DNA of 64,000 nt from contig JAFZKY010000057.1 in the NCBI GenBank assembly GCA_017551725.1, positions 62,001-126,000 of the forward strand, written 5' to 3'. The notes beneath the pieces are model-generated. The model saw only the letters and a program-made list of their open reading frames with translations. It was not told where the DNA came from and made no database searches. The DNA comes from Bacteroidales bacterium. Its GTDB lineage: Bacteria; Bacteroidota; Bacteroidia; Bacteroidales; WCHB1-69. The stretch's first letter is position 1, and each line of letters begins with the position of its first letter. Below, piece by piece: positions 51,511-60,554 of this stretch. A program made the position numbers and the translations under genes.

Positions 51511-53733
51511 TTATTGAAGCTCTTTTACAACATTATCCATACTCTTGTCTTTAAGTTTTTTTATTTTCTGATCCAGCTGTGCTGCATTGGAACTATTAGC
51601 AGCGGCTAATAATTTTTTTTGTGTGATGATAACCTTTCGTAACTTGTCGCAACAATTCGGATCCGAAGTCCAGGACAGGTCTGCGGTTTTCATGTATGAG
51701 GCATAGACTTTCAAAATGTTTTTGCAGGCCTTTTTGCCCAACAATTCATTGTTGTTGGCTGTAATGTTTTTCCTGAGGTCAAGGAAAGTAAGACAGCTGT
51801 CCTGAAGAGCCATCAAACTATTCAGACGCTGGTAGCTTTCTGTGCTGTCAGACGACATCGACAAATCATAGTCTTTCAAAAAGGATTCATACGACTTTGC
51901 CACATCCGAATATTCTTTGCCGCACTTATTCTCAATTTGATTTTGTTTGGCAATCACCTGCTTTCTCAATCCGATAAATTTCAAGTAAGATTGCTGCACG
52001 TCAATTACTTTTTTCAGACGGGCAATTGTTTCCTGCAAATCATCGGACACTTTGAGATTGCTGCTTTTATGGAATGCGTTGTATGTTTTGGTTACATCCG
52101 GACACTCGCTCCCTGCTTGAATTCCAATGGTGTTCTTATTGGTTTCAATGGATTTTTGCAATTCTCTGATTATATCCCAGTCGCCTTTTATCTTTATCGC
52201 TTTGCTGAAAATGAACGATTTGTCCAGATCGATATTCTTTGAATTAAAAACAACTTGTGTTTGCCAATATTGGGATCCGTCCTTTTTGTTGTATTTTTCA
52301 AGTGTACAATAGACAGTTCTGTTCGCAACATCAACGGAATCAATTGTATAAGATGAAACTGGGCAGAAGTCCTTCAATTGTTTTCCAAGTTTATCCCTTA
52401 AAGGCGAATAACTGGAGAAAAGGGCATCCCATGTCCTATCTTTGTCATAGTCAGTGGCAATGACAATGTCGGCACCGAATATTTTCATATCAGCTTTGTT
52501 GGATGACACTGATACGATTTTGTCAAGGGCAATTGAAGTGAAATCTTTAAAAGCTTTTACCTCTTCTTTTTGCCGGGCTTCCTCCGCAAGTCGTTTCTGT
52601 TCTTCGATACGCTGAAGTTTTGCCGGTCGCCACTCTTGAATATATTGATTGTAGATATTGGTGAGTCTGTCCTTTTGCTCTTGTTTTACCCGATATCCTA
52701 CCCACAACGCTTCGGCGGATGAAATTTGCTTGTTCTCTTCAAAAAGTTCGTTTTTCAAACTATACTCTATACTTTTTGCATACGACTCAAACTCTCCGGC
52801 CTTAAAAACCTTTATATCTTGCTCTTTCGTTATCCTATAATATTTCCCCATCACGCATTTTTCGGGACGATTCTTGTCCGATGTTTTGTCGCCACCAATA
52901 GCCTTCAGACCAAAACAATCATTCCCTTGATAGAGAATGGTATTCATGAACTCTGGTCCATTTGACCCCAGCAACCTTGCCGAGGACACTTCAACTGAAT
53001 ACCCGTATTCCATCAACTCGTCTTCGGTCATCAGTCCCTCCGCATATTTTTTGTACAACTCTTTTTCTTCGGTTTCCCTGGGCTCGGACCAAATGACCTT
53101 TCCGTCTTCCCTTTCATAATGTGACACATACACACCATTGATGAAATTGTATTCGTTGTCCTTTTTTCCATCCTTGCCTATCCATTTTCCCTGATAAAAA
53201 CCATTATTGTCAAATTGCCCTTTCAATTCGTCGTCTAACGCAAACGATCCTACTAACACGCCATTTGAGAAGTTCGCCGAAATCGAAAATGTTGTTTTCG
53301 CATTTTCTGTTCTTGTCATCTTCCAAGCTCCGTGCGGCATACCGTCGCTGAAATTGGCCGTCAGTGACGAAACATATTTTTCTGTCTTGGAGGCCGAAGC
53401 TCTAGTTGTGGTCACGGTGACAGTCAGAGTGCCGTTTAACCACCCATCCTTGAAATTAGCGGAGGCCGTATATTTAGTGGATTTGGTCACATACTCTTTA
53501 CGGGAACTGCTCCAATATTTCGGTTCGGTCTCGGATGCATTGACCGTGTATTTCCCATGTTTCACGTAGTCTCCATTGTCGCCTTCGTAGTATGTATAGG
53601 TCAACGTGCCGGGAACCCCGCAAGAGGTTTCGTAGTCTTTGTTTACATACGTTTTCAATTGCTGTCCATAAATGAATAATGAACAAAACATCAAGGCTGT
53701 TGTTAATGCGATGGCTTTCTTAAAATTTTTCAT
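51511..53733 (-). CDS. Secreted MORN-like and coiled-coil protein, 740 aa
   Basis: Signal peptide MKNFKKAIALTTALMFCSLFIYG. Residues 30-210 contain MORN-like antiparallel repeats (ANFKDGWLNGTLTV, ANFSDGMPHGAWKM, ANFSNGVLVGSF, GFYQGKWIG). Residues about 330-400 are charged and helical (RIEEQKRLAEEARQKEEVKAF), then a mixed domain, then three similar helical repeats with Cys (CPDVTKTYNAFHKSSNL, YSDVAKSYESFLKDYDL, NILKVYASYMKTADL). Function unknown; likely periplasmic. It lies 11 bases upstream of the broken FISUMP gene. Confidence 0.8.
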   Translation of the reverse strand: MKNFKKAIALTTALMFCSLFIYGQQLKTYVNKDYETSCGVPGTLTYTYYEGDNGDYVKHGKYTVNASETEPKYWSSSRKEYVTKSTKYTASANFKDGWLNGTLTVTVTTTRASASKTEKYVSSLTANFSDGMPHGAWKMTRTENAKTTFSISANFSNGVLVGSFALDDELKGQFDNNGFYQGKWIGKDGKKDNEYNFINGVYVSHYEREDGKVIWSEPRETEEKELYKKYAEGLMTEDELMEYGYSVEVSSARLLGSNGPEFMNTILYQGNDCFGLKAIGGDKTSDKNRPEKCVMGKYYRITKEQDIKVFKAGEFESYAKSIEYSLKNELFEENKQISSAEALWVGYRVKQEQKDRLTNIYNQYIQEWRPAKLQRIEEQKRLAEEARQKEEVKAFKDFTSIALDKIVSVSSNKADMKIFGADIVIATDYDKDRTWDALFSSYSPLRDKLGKQLKDFCPVSSYTIDSVDVANRTVYCTLEKYNKKDGSQYWQTQVVFNSKNIDLDKSFIFSKAIKIKGDWDIIRELQKSIETNKNTIGIQAGSECPDVTKTYNAFHKSSNLKVSDDLQETIARLKKVIDVQQSYLKFIGLRKQVIAKQNQIENKCGKEYSDVAKSYESFLKDYDLSMSSDSTESYQRLNSLMALQDSCLTFLDLRKNITANNNELLGKKACKNILKVYASYMKTADLSWTSDPNCCDKLRKVIITQKKLLAAANSSNAAQLDQKIKKLKDKSMDNVVKELQ

Positions 53734-53760
53734 TGTAATAATTTTTGTGAATGGAACGGC

Positions 53761-53825
53761 GTGAAACCATCCTCAGATGATTTCACACCGCAAAAATAAA
53801 GACTTGACCAATAGGGTGTTTGGTC
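53761..53825 (-). promoter_or_regulatory. Leader hairpin, -7 element and inverted repeat of the MORN gene
   Basis: A hairpin GTGAAAcCATC-CTCA-GATGaTTTCAC spans 53761-53786, 28 bases before the ATG at 53733. TATTTTTG lies at 53791-53798 on the minus strand. A perfect inverted repeat GACCAA-N8-TTGGTC covers 53806-53825, just upstream of the -7 element, and GGTCC recurs at 53832-53836. The inverted repeat is placed like an operator. Confidence 0.6.
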
Positions 53826-54087
53826 CTTTTTGGTCCTAATTTGATTGCTGGTTTGTGGCTACACAGGAAATTTCAACGGGCAAGTATCCGAATGGAGGTG
53901 GTTCTGCCCACCTAGCGGGCACCTTCAACGAAAAGGGCTTACTTTTTGTTCTTAATTACCCAACTATCAAATAGTTTGTCGATTTTTCTCCGTAGCATAT
54001 TGCAACTTTTTTCCAATGTTATCGTGGCAAAAACACAACTTTTTTCCACCCTGCGTTGCAACTGGCAAACGTGGCGCTAAAGCCCGC
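53826..54087. other. Intergenic region, no gene supported
   Basis: A 39-codon plus-strand frame from GTG at 53855 to TAG at 53974 reads VATQEISTGKYPNGGGSAHL and on to FVLNYPTIK. It looks more like a coding relic than random, but has no ATG and I recognise no family. Confidence 0.3.
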
Positions 54088-55275
54088 TCAATACAGCATA
54101 CCAAATAAGTAGAGAGGTATTTTGTTGCCAATTCCCACATCAATTCCGTCGGCGACAACAAAACTATTTGGGAAATCAGCTATCTGGCGGTAACTCTTTT
54201 TCCTACCGCCCACCTCAAACAGATATTGGTCATCCACTAGAACATCGCCCATTTCAGGCATGCTCAAACGGTGCGAGGCAAGCATGTTGGTGACAAAGGT
54301 TTCTCGAAGTGTCCCGATGTCGGTGTGTGGTGACAAGGCATACATCAGATTCGTATTGTCAAAAAGAATCTTCTCTGGTTTTTGCAATAGTTTCATCCCG
54401 CTTGATTGTTGGTACAATCGCCTGATTAATCCCGCCTTCTGTAACAAATCCAGCATCTTATATACGCTGTCACGAGATGCGCCCAATTTGCTTGCCAAGT
54501 TCGACACATTGAGCGTAAAAGGGTTCTGTTCTGCCAAAATACCCAACAAGATTTTAACCTTATAGACTAATTCATACGATATTTTCGCAACCGAAGGCAT
54601 TTCCACTTGGATAATGGTATTCACGACATTCTCCAACCTTTCGGAAAAGCCGTCTCCTTCCTCTTTGTAAAACGGATAATAACCGTATGTGAGATAATTT
54701 TCAAAATATTTCATCACAGGAAGCTGGTTGCTTATATGAGCAGAAATTGTCGTATGGTTTTGCAAAACCTTTTCCAATGTCAAAACAGGCAGTTGTGCCA
54801 CATCTTCCAATTTAAGATACTCACGAAAACTCAATCCCTGCATCGTATATGTCCTGCAGCGACGAGAAAGATCCGCTTCTGTTTCATTGAGTTGCAGCAT
54901 TGAGGAACCAGTTATTACAATGTGCAATTTAGGGAAAGAGTCATAAACCTCCTTGATGTGTTTGTCCCAGTCAATATATTTATGCACCTCGTCAAGAAAT
55001 AGATGCGTAACTCCGTGTGAAACAAGATATTCCGCCAAATCAACAATTGAATGTGTAGCAAACCAAGAGTTGTCTGCGGAGGCATAAAAAGCCTTGTCCA
55101 TGTTGGGAAAACTACGCTTGATATGCTGCAACAGCATGGTCGTTTTCCCGACTCCTTTTGGTCCTTTGAGCAAGATAAGACGATTGTCCCAGTTGATTTG
55201 TTCATACAGATACCGTGTAAAATCCAAAGAAACATCATCTATTAAATGTAGGAAAATAGCATTCAGTCTTTGCAT
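54088..55275 (-). CDS. AAA ATPase with DUF4143-type C-terminus
   Basis: 395 aa. Walker A LLKGPKGVGKTTML near residue 37, Walker B HLFLDEVHKYIDWD near 92, sensor VITGSSMLQL near 120, then a winged-helix part (LASKLGASRDSVYKMLDLLQKAGLIRRL) and a C-terminal nuclease-like or substrate domain (DDQYLFEVGGRKKSYRQI). Such ATPases are abundant in Bacteroidales and are often linked to mobile or defence islands; their role is not settled. A perfect 26-bp palindrome sits at its transcription start. Confidence 0.9.
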   Translation of the reverse strand: MQRLNAIFLHLIDDVSLDFTRYLYEQINWDNRLILLKGPKGVGKTTMLLQHIKRSFPNMDKAFYASADNSWFATHSIVDLAEYLVSHGVTHLFLDEVHKYIDWDKHIKEVYDSFPKLHIVITGSSMLQLNETEADLSRRCRTYTMQGLSFREYLKLEDVAQLPVLTLEKVLQNHTTISAHISNQLPVMKYFENYLTYGYYPFYKEEGDGFSERLENVVNTIIQVEMPSVAKISYELVYKVKILLGILAEQNPFTLNVSNLASKLGASRDSVYKMLDLLQKAGLIRRLYQQSSGMKLLQKPEKILFDNTNLMYALSPHTDIGTLRETFVTNMLASHRLSMPEMGDVLVDDQYLFEVGGRKKSYRQIADFPNSFVVADGIDVGIGNKIPLYLFGMLY

Positions 55276-55307
55276 AATTGTCGATTTTAAAAGTCAATAT
55301 CAATTTC

Positions 55308-55346
55308 ATTTTGTCTTTTGCAAAAGACAAAATCGCGGCAAAAATA
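55308..55346 (-). promoter_or_regulatory. Perfect 26-bp palindrome and -7 element of the AAA ATPase
   Basis: ATTTTGTCTTTTG (55308-55320) is followed with no spacer by its exact reverse complement (55321-55333). The -7 element TATTTTTG lies at 55339-55346 on the minus strand, so the palindrome covers the expected transcription start, 33 bases before the ATG. It is either an operator for a dimeric repressor or a leader hairpin. Confidence 0.85.
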
Positions 55347-55410
55347 CAAAATTATTTTACTTGACCACGTTTTAATTCTTTTGATTTTTCTTGAAACTAC
55401 TTGAAAATCA

Positions 55411-56493
55411 CTATTTCTGCTTCTTGAACCTGTCTATCGCTACCCGGAGAGAGATGACGTGCGAATACTGGGCAATGGAAATGTCGCCAAGGTCAGTAAA
55501 CGCATAATCGATGGAGACGATATTCTTGATGCACACCCCTACCCCGAGGTTGATTTGCAGGGTGGTTTTCTTCTTGCCGTCGAAGTCGGGCTCCTGCTGG
55601 AAGTTGCCGAGGCCGGCGCGCAAGGCCACGATTTTCTTGTACCCGAACTCCATGCCGAAATGCGGGTCCATGCTCAGCACCTTGCTTCGTATCAGCGTGT
55701 TGCGCTTGCCGTCGAACGTGCAGTCCAGGCCCAGCGCGAACGTGGCGTTGAAGCCCTTCCCGAAGTCCACATACTTGGCGCCGCCCAACAGCAAAGCGGG
55801 CAGGGTAAGCTCCAGCCCGTTTTCGGGGATTTCGTTGCCCGTCTGTTGGAACACATCGATCACGGCATCCGAGAGCTGGTACGACCATGCATTGAAGGTG
55901 GAGGTGCCGTCGCGGAGCATGGCGCCGGCCTGCCACCCTTTGCGCTCGTACTGCAAGCCGAAGTCCAGCCCGAAGCCCCACGCGCGGGCAAACTTGCCGA
56001 TGCCCCGCTGGATGATCTTCGCGTTGGCACCCACGGACAGGCCGGGCACTTTTTCAAAAGCGTAAGCGTAGCTGAGCAATACGGCATTGTCGGCAGCCGA
56101 GAAATAGGTGATGCGGTCGTAATCCACATTACCCTGAGCGTCAATAAGTTCGGTGGTGTTCATGATGTTGTCCACCCCGAAGCGGATATACGAAAGCGCC
56201 ACGGAGGAATGGTCGTCGATGCGTGCCGCGATGCCGCCGTAGTCGTACTTGGCGATGCCGGCGAAATATTCGGCGTGCATCAGCGAAAGCTGATAGCGCT
56301 TGTCCATGCGGCTCAGTCCGGCGGGATTCCAGTAGGCGGCGGTCACGTCGTCGGCGGTGGCGCACATCGTGTTGGCCATGGCCAGCCCCCGCGCCCCGAT
56401 GCCCAACGACAGGAACTCGTTGCTGTATTTCGACTGGGCGCCAGCCGTCCAAACGAGGAACATCAAAAGCAGTATCAGCAGCCGTTGTTTCAT
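55411..56493 (-). CDS. PorV/PorQ-family outer-membrane protein
   Basis: 360 aa with signal peptide MKQRLLILLLMFLVWTAGA. The family opening LGIGARGLAMANTMCATADDVTAAYWNPAGL is present (residues about 30-61), followed by alternating barrel strands to the end (ISLRVAIDRF). PorV and PorQ relatives work in type IX secretion as outer-membrane carriers or scaffolds; this may be either or a third paralogue. It ends 1 base from the methyltransferase gene start direction, sharing an operon. It agrees with the T9SS-like modules in the FISUMP proteins. Confidence 0.85.
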   Translation of the reverse strand: MKQRLLILLLMFLVWTAGAQSKYSNEFLSLGIGARGLAMANTMCATADDVTAAYWNPAGLSRMDKRYQLSLMHAEYFAGIAKYDYGGIAARIDDHSSVALSYIRFGVDNIMNTTELIDAQGNVDYDRITYFSAADNAVLLSYAYAFEKVPGLSVGANAKIIQRGIGKFARAWGFGLDFGLQYERKGWQAGAMLRDGTSTFNAWSYQLSDAVIDVFQQTGNEIPENGLELTLPALLLGGAKYVDFGKGFNATFALGLDCTFDGKRNTLIRSKVLSMDPHFGMEFGYKKIVALRAGLGNFQQEPDFDGKKKTTLQINLGVGVCIKNIVSIDYAFTDLGDISIAQYSHVISLRVAIDRFKKQK

Positions 56494-56494
56494 G

Positions 56495-57661
56495 TCACGA
56501 TTGTTTCTTATTTATAATATGGTGTTTCCGGTCGCCTTCAAAAAGCTCGTAGCCCAGGAATCGACATTCCAGCTGGCCGTTGTAGAGGGTGGCTTTCGTG
56601 CTGGGTTTCAGCCCTACCCTCTTGAGCGCTTGCAAGTCCGAACTGATGACAAACGCACGACAGCCGGAAAAATTGTATTTCAACGCACGACCGATGTTGC
56701 CGTAGAAGGCCTCGGTGTCTTCCAATTCCAGCCGCTCGCCGTAGGGCGGGTTCATCATCACTAAGGCCGGCACCCGCTGGGGCTTGAAACGGAACGCGTC
56801 GTATTTTTCCACGGTGATGAAATCTTCCAGACGGGCCCGGCGGATGTTCTCGCGGGCGATGTCGAGGAATCGGGGGTTGATGTCGGAGGCGTAGAAGTTG
56901 ATAGCCACATCTTCGGCAATCCTCGCCTCCTTCCGGATCCGGTTCCAGGATTCCGGGTCGAAGTTTTTCCAGTGCAGGAAGCCGTATTCGCGGCGGTAGA
57001 AGCCGGCGGGGATGTTGAGGGCGGTCATGGCCGCCTCGATGGGCAGCGTGGCCCCGCCGCACATGGGGTCGATGAAGTCGCACTCGCCGTGCCATTTGCT
57101 CATCGCAATCATGGCCGCCGCCACCACCTCGTTGATGGGAGCCGGATGGTTGCGCACCTTGTAGCCGCGCTTGTGCAGCGACTCGCCGGAGCTGTCCACG
57201 AAAAGCTGGGCCTCATCCTTGTATATATGCAGGTGGAATTGCACGTCCGGGTTCTCACGATCCACGTCCGGACGCTCGTCGTAGAGGTCGCGGAAGCGGT
57301 CGCAGATGGCGTCTTTCGCCAGCACAGAGGCATACAGGGGTGTTTTGAAGATGCTGTCGGCGCAGGTGGTGTGTACGGCCATCGTGCCGTCGCGACGCAG
57401 GAATTTCTCAGCGGGGAAATCGAAGATCTGTTCGTAATACTGCCGGTTGTTCTGGAATTTGAAGGTTTTCTGCCGCCAAAGGATGCGCAACGCGCAACGG
57501 CAGAAATAGTTGGCGCGGTACATCATGTCCATGTCGCCCTCGAAGGCCACGGCACGGCTCATGATGCGGCAGTTGCGGGCTCCCAGACGCGCGAGCTCGT
57601 CGGCCAGCACCGGCTCGATGCCCGCAAAGGTCTTTGCTACAAAATGTTGAGTCTCCTCCAT
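56495..57661 (-). CDS. THUMP-domain RNA methyltransferase (RlmL/YcbY type)
   Basis: 388 aa from the ATG at 57661; the frame extends further upstream only by running through tRNA-Ala. The THUMP domain (residues 1-160) contains VAKTFAGIEPVLADEL and HLHIYKDEAQLFVDSSGESLHKRGYK. The Rossmann domain has FIDPMCGGATLPIEAAM and the catalytic MNPPYGERL. It makes m2G in 23S rRNA (G2445-type) by family analogy. Its stop is 1 base from the PorV/PorQ start, so they are likely cotranscribed. Confidence 0.93.
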   Translation of the reverse strand: MEETQHFVAKTFAGIEPVLADELARLGARNCRIMSRAVAFEGDMDMMYRANYFCRCALRILWRQKTFKFQNNRQYYEQIFDFPAEKFLRRDGTMAVHTTCADSIFKTPLYASVLAKDAICDRFRDLYDERPDVDRENPDVQFHLHIYKDEAQLFVDSSGESLHKRGYKVRNHPAPINEVVAAAMIAMSKWHGECDFIDPMCGGATLPIEAAMTALNIPAGFYRREYGFLHWKNFDPESWNRIRKEARIAEDVAINFYASDINPRFLDIARENIRRARLEDFITVEKYDAFRFKPQRVPALVMMNPPYGERLELEDTEAFYGNIGRALKYNFSGCRAFVISSDLQALKRVGLKPSTKATLYNGQLECRFLGYELFEGDRKHHIINKKQS

Positions 57662-57679
57662 ACGATTCTTTTGAGACGG

Positions 57680-57687
57680 CAAAGATA
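57680..57687 (-). promoter_or_regulatory. TATCTTTG -7 element of the THUMP methyltransferase
   Basis: Minus-strand TATCTTTG, 18 bases before the ATG at 57661 and just past the tRNA terminator. Confidence 0.55.
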
Positions 57688-57693
57688 CAAAAA

Positions 57694-57725
57694 AAACAAG
57701 CACCTGCATAAGCAAGTGCTTGTTT
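57694..57725 (-). terminator. Terminator of tRNA-Ala
   Basis: On the minus strand AACAAGCACTTGC pairs with GCAGGTGCTTGTT around a TTAT loop and runs into eight T. Confidence 0.9.
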
Positions 57726-57802
57726 TGGTGGAGCATACGGGAGTCGGACCCGTGACCTCCTGACTGCCAGTCAGACACTCTAGCCAACTGAGCTAATGCC
57801 CC
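57726..57802 (-). tRNA. tRNA-Ala (anticodon GGC)
   Basis: Minus-strand cloverleaf: acceptor GGGGCAT/ATGCTCC, D arm GCTCAGTTGGCTAGAG, anticodon stem TCTGA/TCAGG with loop CTGGCAG (anticodon GGC), T arm CGGGTCCGACTCCCG. CCA is encoded at the 3' end (57726-57728). Confidence 0.96.
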
Positions 57803-57818
57803 GTTTGTTTTGAGGCTG

Positions 57819-57826
57819 CAAAAATA
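57819..57826 (-). promoter_or_regulatory. TATTTTTG -7 element of tRNA-Ala
   Basis: Minus-strand TATTTTTG, 16 bases before the tRNA 5' end. Confidence 0.55.
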
Positions 57827-57931
57827 CAAAATTTTTCATATCCGACACTCACTGAAAAAAAAATTTCCAATCAACATCCTTTATTACATATTACGGTTGT
57901 CACAGGCATTTTTTCCCATGAGAAAAAATGC

Positions 57932-57939
57932 TATTTTTG
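57932..57939 (+). promoter_or_regulatory. TATTTTTG -7 element of trxB
   Basis: Plus-strand TATTTTTG, 18 bases before the ATG at 57958. Confidence 0.55.
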
Positions 57940-57957
57940 CAATCTAAATCTTTTCTT

Positions 57958-58899
57958 ATGGAAGAACAGGTAAAATGTCTGATAATAGGCTCTGGTCCTG
58001 CGGGTTACACAGCCGCCATATATGCCTCCCGAGCCGACTTGAAACCAATATTGATCGAAGGTGTTCAGCCAGGCGGCCAGCTCACCATCACCAATGAAGT
58101 GGAAAACTTCCCGGGCTATCCGGAAGGATCCTCTGGCCCCGTGATTATGGAAGATATCCGGCAGCAGGCGCTCCGTGTGGGTGCCGATATCCGTGCCGGC
58201 ATGGTGACGGAGGTGGATTTCTCGCAACGTCCGTTCCGCTGCGTGGTGGACAACCGTGATGCCATTCTGGCCGACACGGTCATCGTGGCCACCGGAGCCT
58301 CCGCCCGCTGGTTAGGACTGCCGAGCGAGCAGAAATTCCGCGGCTTCGGCGTGTCCACCTGCGCCACCTGCGACGGCAACTTCTTCCGCAAGCGCACCAC
58401 CGTCGTCATCGGCGGCGGCGACACCGCGCTGGAAGATGCACTCTATTTAGCGCAACTCTGCACCAAGGTCTATATCGTGCATCGCCGCGACCAGTTCCGG
58501 GGCACCAAGGCTCTGCAAAACGCGGTATTTGCCACCGAAAACATCGAGGTTGTATGGAATGCAGTGCCTGTGGACATCCTCGGCGAGCAGAAGGGGTTCA
58601 TCAAGAAGGTCACTGGCCTGCAGGTGAAGGACGTCCACAGCGGCGAGGAGCGCACATTGGCCGTTGACGGCGTGTTTGAGGCCATCGGTGTGACACCTAT
58701 GTCCGACCTATTCAAGGGCCAACTTGAAATAAACGAGCAGGGCTACATCCTCACGCAGCCGGGCACGGGGCGCACCAACGTGGCGGGCGTGTTCGCCGCC
58801 GGCGATGTGCAGGACCCCAACTACCGCCAGGCCGTCATCGCCGCCGCCTCCGGTGCCATCGCCGGGATTGAAGCGTCGAGGTTCTTGATGGAGAATTAA
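57958..58899 (+). CDS. trxB: Thioredoxin-disulfide reductase
   Basis: 313 aa from the ATG at 57958. FAD motif LIIGSGPAGYTAAIYASRA, the redox pair CATCDGNFF near residue 142, NADPH motif VVIGGGDTALEDALYL, and the C-terminal GVFAAGDVQDPNYRQAV. It reduces thioredoxin with NADPH. Trx itself is not adjacent. Complete and of normal length. Confidence 0.96.
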   Translation: MEEQVKCLIIGSGPAGYTAAIYASRADLKPILIEGVQPGGQLTITNEVENFPGYPEGSSGPVIMEDIRQQALRVGADIRAGMVTEVDFSQRPFRCVVDNRDAILADTVIVATGASARWLGLPSEQKFRGFGVSTCATCDGNFFRKRTTVVIGGGDTALEDALYLAQLCTKVYIVHRRDQFRGTKALQNAVFATENIEVVWNAVPVDILGEQKGFIKKVTGLQVKDVHSGEERTLAVDGVFEAIGVTPMSDLFKGQLEINEQGYILTQPGTGRTNVAGVFAAGDVQDPNYRQAVIAAASGAIAGIEASRFLMEN

Positions 58900-58947
58900 G
58901 GAGGATGAGACTACGGATTCACCCTTACAGCCATGGCAAAAAAATCG

Positions 58948-58955
58948 TACCTTTG
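58948..58955 (+). promoter_or_regulatory. TACCTTTG -7 element of sufB
   Basis: Plus-strand TACCTTTG, 64 bases before the ATG at 59020. Confidence 0.55.
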
Positions 58956-58977
58956 CCGCCTGTTATGAACTTTGACC

Positions 58978-59013
58978 CCAATCACTATTCACTATTTACT
59001 ATTCACTGATCAC
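58978..59013. repeat. TCACTATT-type spacer repeat before sufB
   Basis: Four degenerate copies of a TCACTATT/TTTACTATT unit between the promoter and the sufB start. Confidence 0.65.
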
Positions 59014-59019
59014 TAAAAA

Positions 59020-60474
59020 ATGAAAGAAGAACCCGAAAAAAAGGACATATTAGAGGAAATCACCGAGCAAGACTACAAATACGGTTTTGTGTCGGACATT
59101 GATGTAGAGGAGTTTCCCAAGGGCCTCAGCGAGGAGATTGTGCGCAAGATTTCCGCCCGCAAGAACGAACCCGAATGGCTGCTGGAGTTCCGCCTGAAGG
59201 CATACCGCCACTGGACCACCCTCAAGGAGCCCCAATGGGGACATCTCAACTTCAAACGTCCTGACTACCAAGACATCACCTATCTGGCCATTCCCAAAAA
59301 GAAGAAACAACTCGCCAGCATGGACGAGGTGGACCCTGAACTGGTGGACACTTTCAACAAGCTGGGTATCAACCTGGAAGAACAGAAAGTGCTGGCCGGC
59401 GTGGCCGTGGATGCCGTGATGGATTCCGTGTCGGTGAAGACCACCTTCTCGGAAACGTTGAAAAAACAGGGCATCATTTTCTGCTCGTTCGGTGAGGCCA
59501 TCCAGCAGTACCCCGACCTGGTGCGCCAGTATCTCGGCTCCGTAGTGCCCTACACCGACAATTTCTATGCGGCGTTGAACTCCGCCGTGTTCAGCGAAGG
59601 TTCCTTCTGCTACATTCCCAAGGGCGTGCGCTGCCCGATAGAACTCTCCACCTATTTCCGTATCAATGCTGCCAAGACGGGCCAGTTCGAGCGCACGCTG
59701 CTCATCGCCGACGAGGGCGCCTACGTGAGCTACATGGAGGGCTGCACTGCCCCGCAACGCGATGAAAACCAGCTTCATGCAGCCGTCGTGGAACTGATTG
59801 CCATGAAAGATGCCGAAATCAAATACTCCACCGTGCAGAACTGGTACCCGGGCGACAAGGATGGCAACGGCGGCATCTACAACTTAGTGACCAAGCGCGG
59901 CCTCTGCAAGGGCGCCAACTCCAAGATCTCGTGGACGCAGGTGGAGACCGGCTCCGCCATCACCTGGAAGTACCCCGGCTGCGTGCTCAAGGGCGACAAC
60001 TCCGTGGGCGAGTTCTACTCCGTGGCCGTGACCAACAACTTCCAGCAGGCCGACACGGGCACCAAGATGATCCACCTGGGCCGCAACACGCGCAGCCTGG
60101 TCGTTTCCAAGGGCATCTCCGCTGGCCACAGTCAGAACAGCTACCGAGGATTGGTGAAAGTGGGCAAGAATGCCGAGAACTCCCGCAACTTCTCGCAGTG
60201 TGACTCCCTGCTCATGGGCGACAAGTGCGGCGCGCACACCTGGCCCGACATCCAGTGTGCCAACTCCTCCTCCATCCTTGAGCATGAGGCCACCACCTCC
60301 AAAATCTCCGACGACCAGCTCTTCTACTGCCAACAGCGCGGCATCGACAAAGAGACAGCCATCGGCTTGATTGTCAACGGTTATGCCAAGGATGTGCTGA
60401 GCAAACTACCGATGGAATTCGCCGTGGAAGCCCAGAAACTGCTGAGCATCTCGTTGTCCGGCTCAGTCGGTTAG
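59020..60474 (+). CDS. sufB: Fe-S cluster scaffold protein SufB
   Basis: 484 aa, full length. The N-terminal [20 protein letters not shown] and the beta-helix core ([50 protein letters not shown]) are typical, with the conserved Cys in [18 protein letters not shown]. It normally works with SufC and SufD to build Fe-S clusters. Here sufC, sufD and sufS do not follow; a riboflavin kinase-domain frame and a convergent gene come next. The partners must lie elsewhere. Confidence 0.96.
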   Translation: MKEEPEKKDILEEITEQDYKYGFVSDIDVEEFPKGLSEEIVRKISARKNEPEWLLEFRLKAYRHWTTLKEPQWGHLNFKRPDYQDITYLAIPKKKKQLASMDEVDPELVDTFNKLGINLEEQKVLAGVAVDAVMDSVSVKTTFSETLKKQGIIFCSFGEAIQQYPDLVRQYLGSVVPYTDNFYAALNSAVFSEGSFCYIPKGVRCPIELSTYFRINAAKTGQFERTLLIADEGAYVSYMEGCTAPQRDENQLHAAVVELIAMKDAEIKYSTVQNWYPGDKDGNGGIYNLVTKRGLCKGANSKISWTQVETGSAITWKYPGCVLKGDNSVGEFYSVAVTNNFQQADTGTKMIHLGRNTRSLVVSKGISAGHSQNSYRGLVKVGKNAENSRNFSQCDSLLMGDKCGAHTWPDIQCANSSSILEHEATTSKISDDQLFYCQQRGIDKETAIGLIVNGYAKDVLSKLPMEFAVEAQKLLSISLSGSVG

Positions 60475-60554
60475 AAATTGGATTTTGGAATTAAATTCTA
60501 AGGTTTAAGGATTAGGGATTGGATATTAAAGATTGAATTTCGCCCACCAAACAT

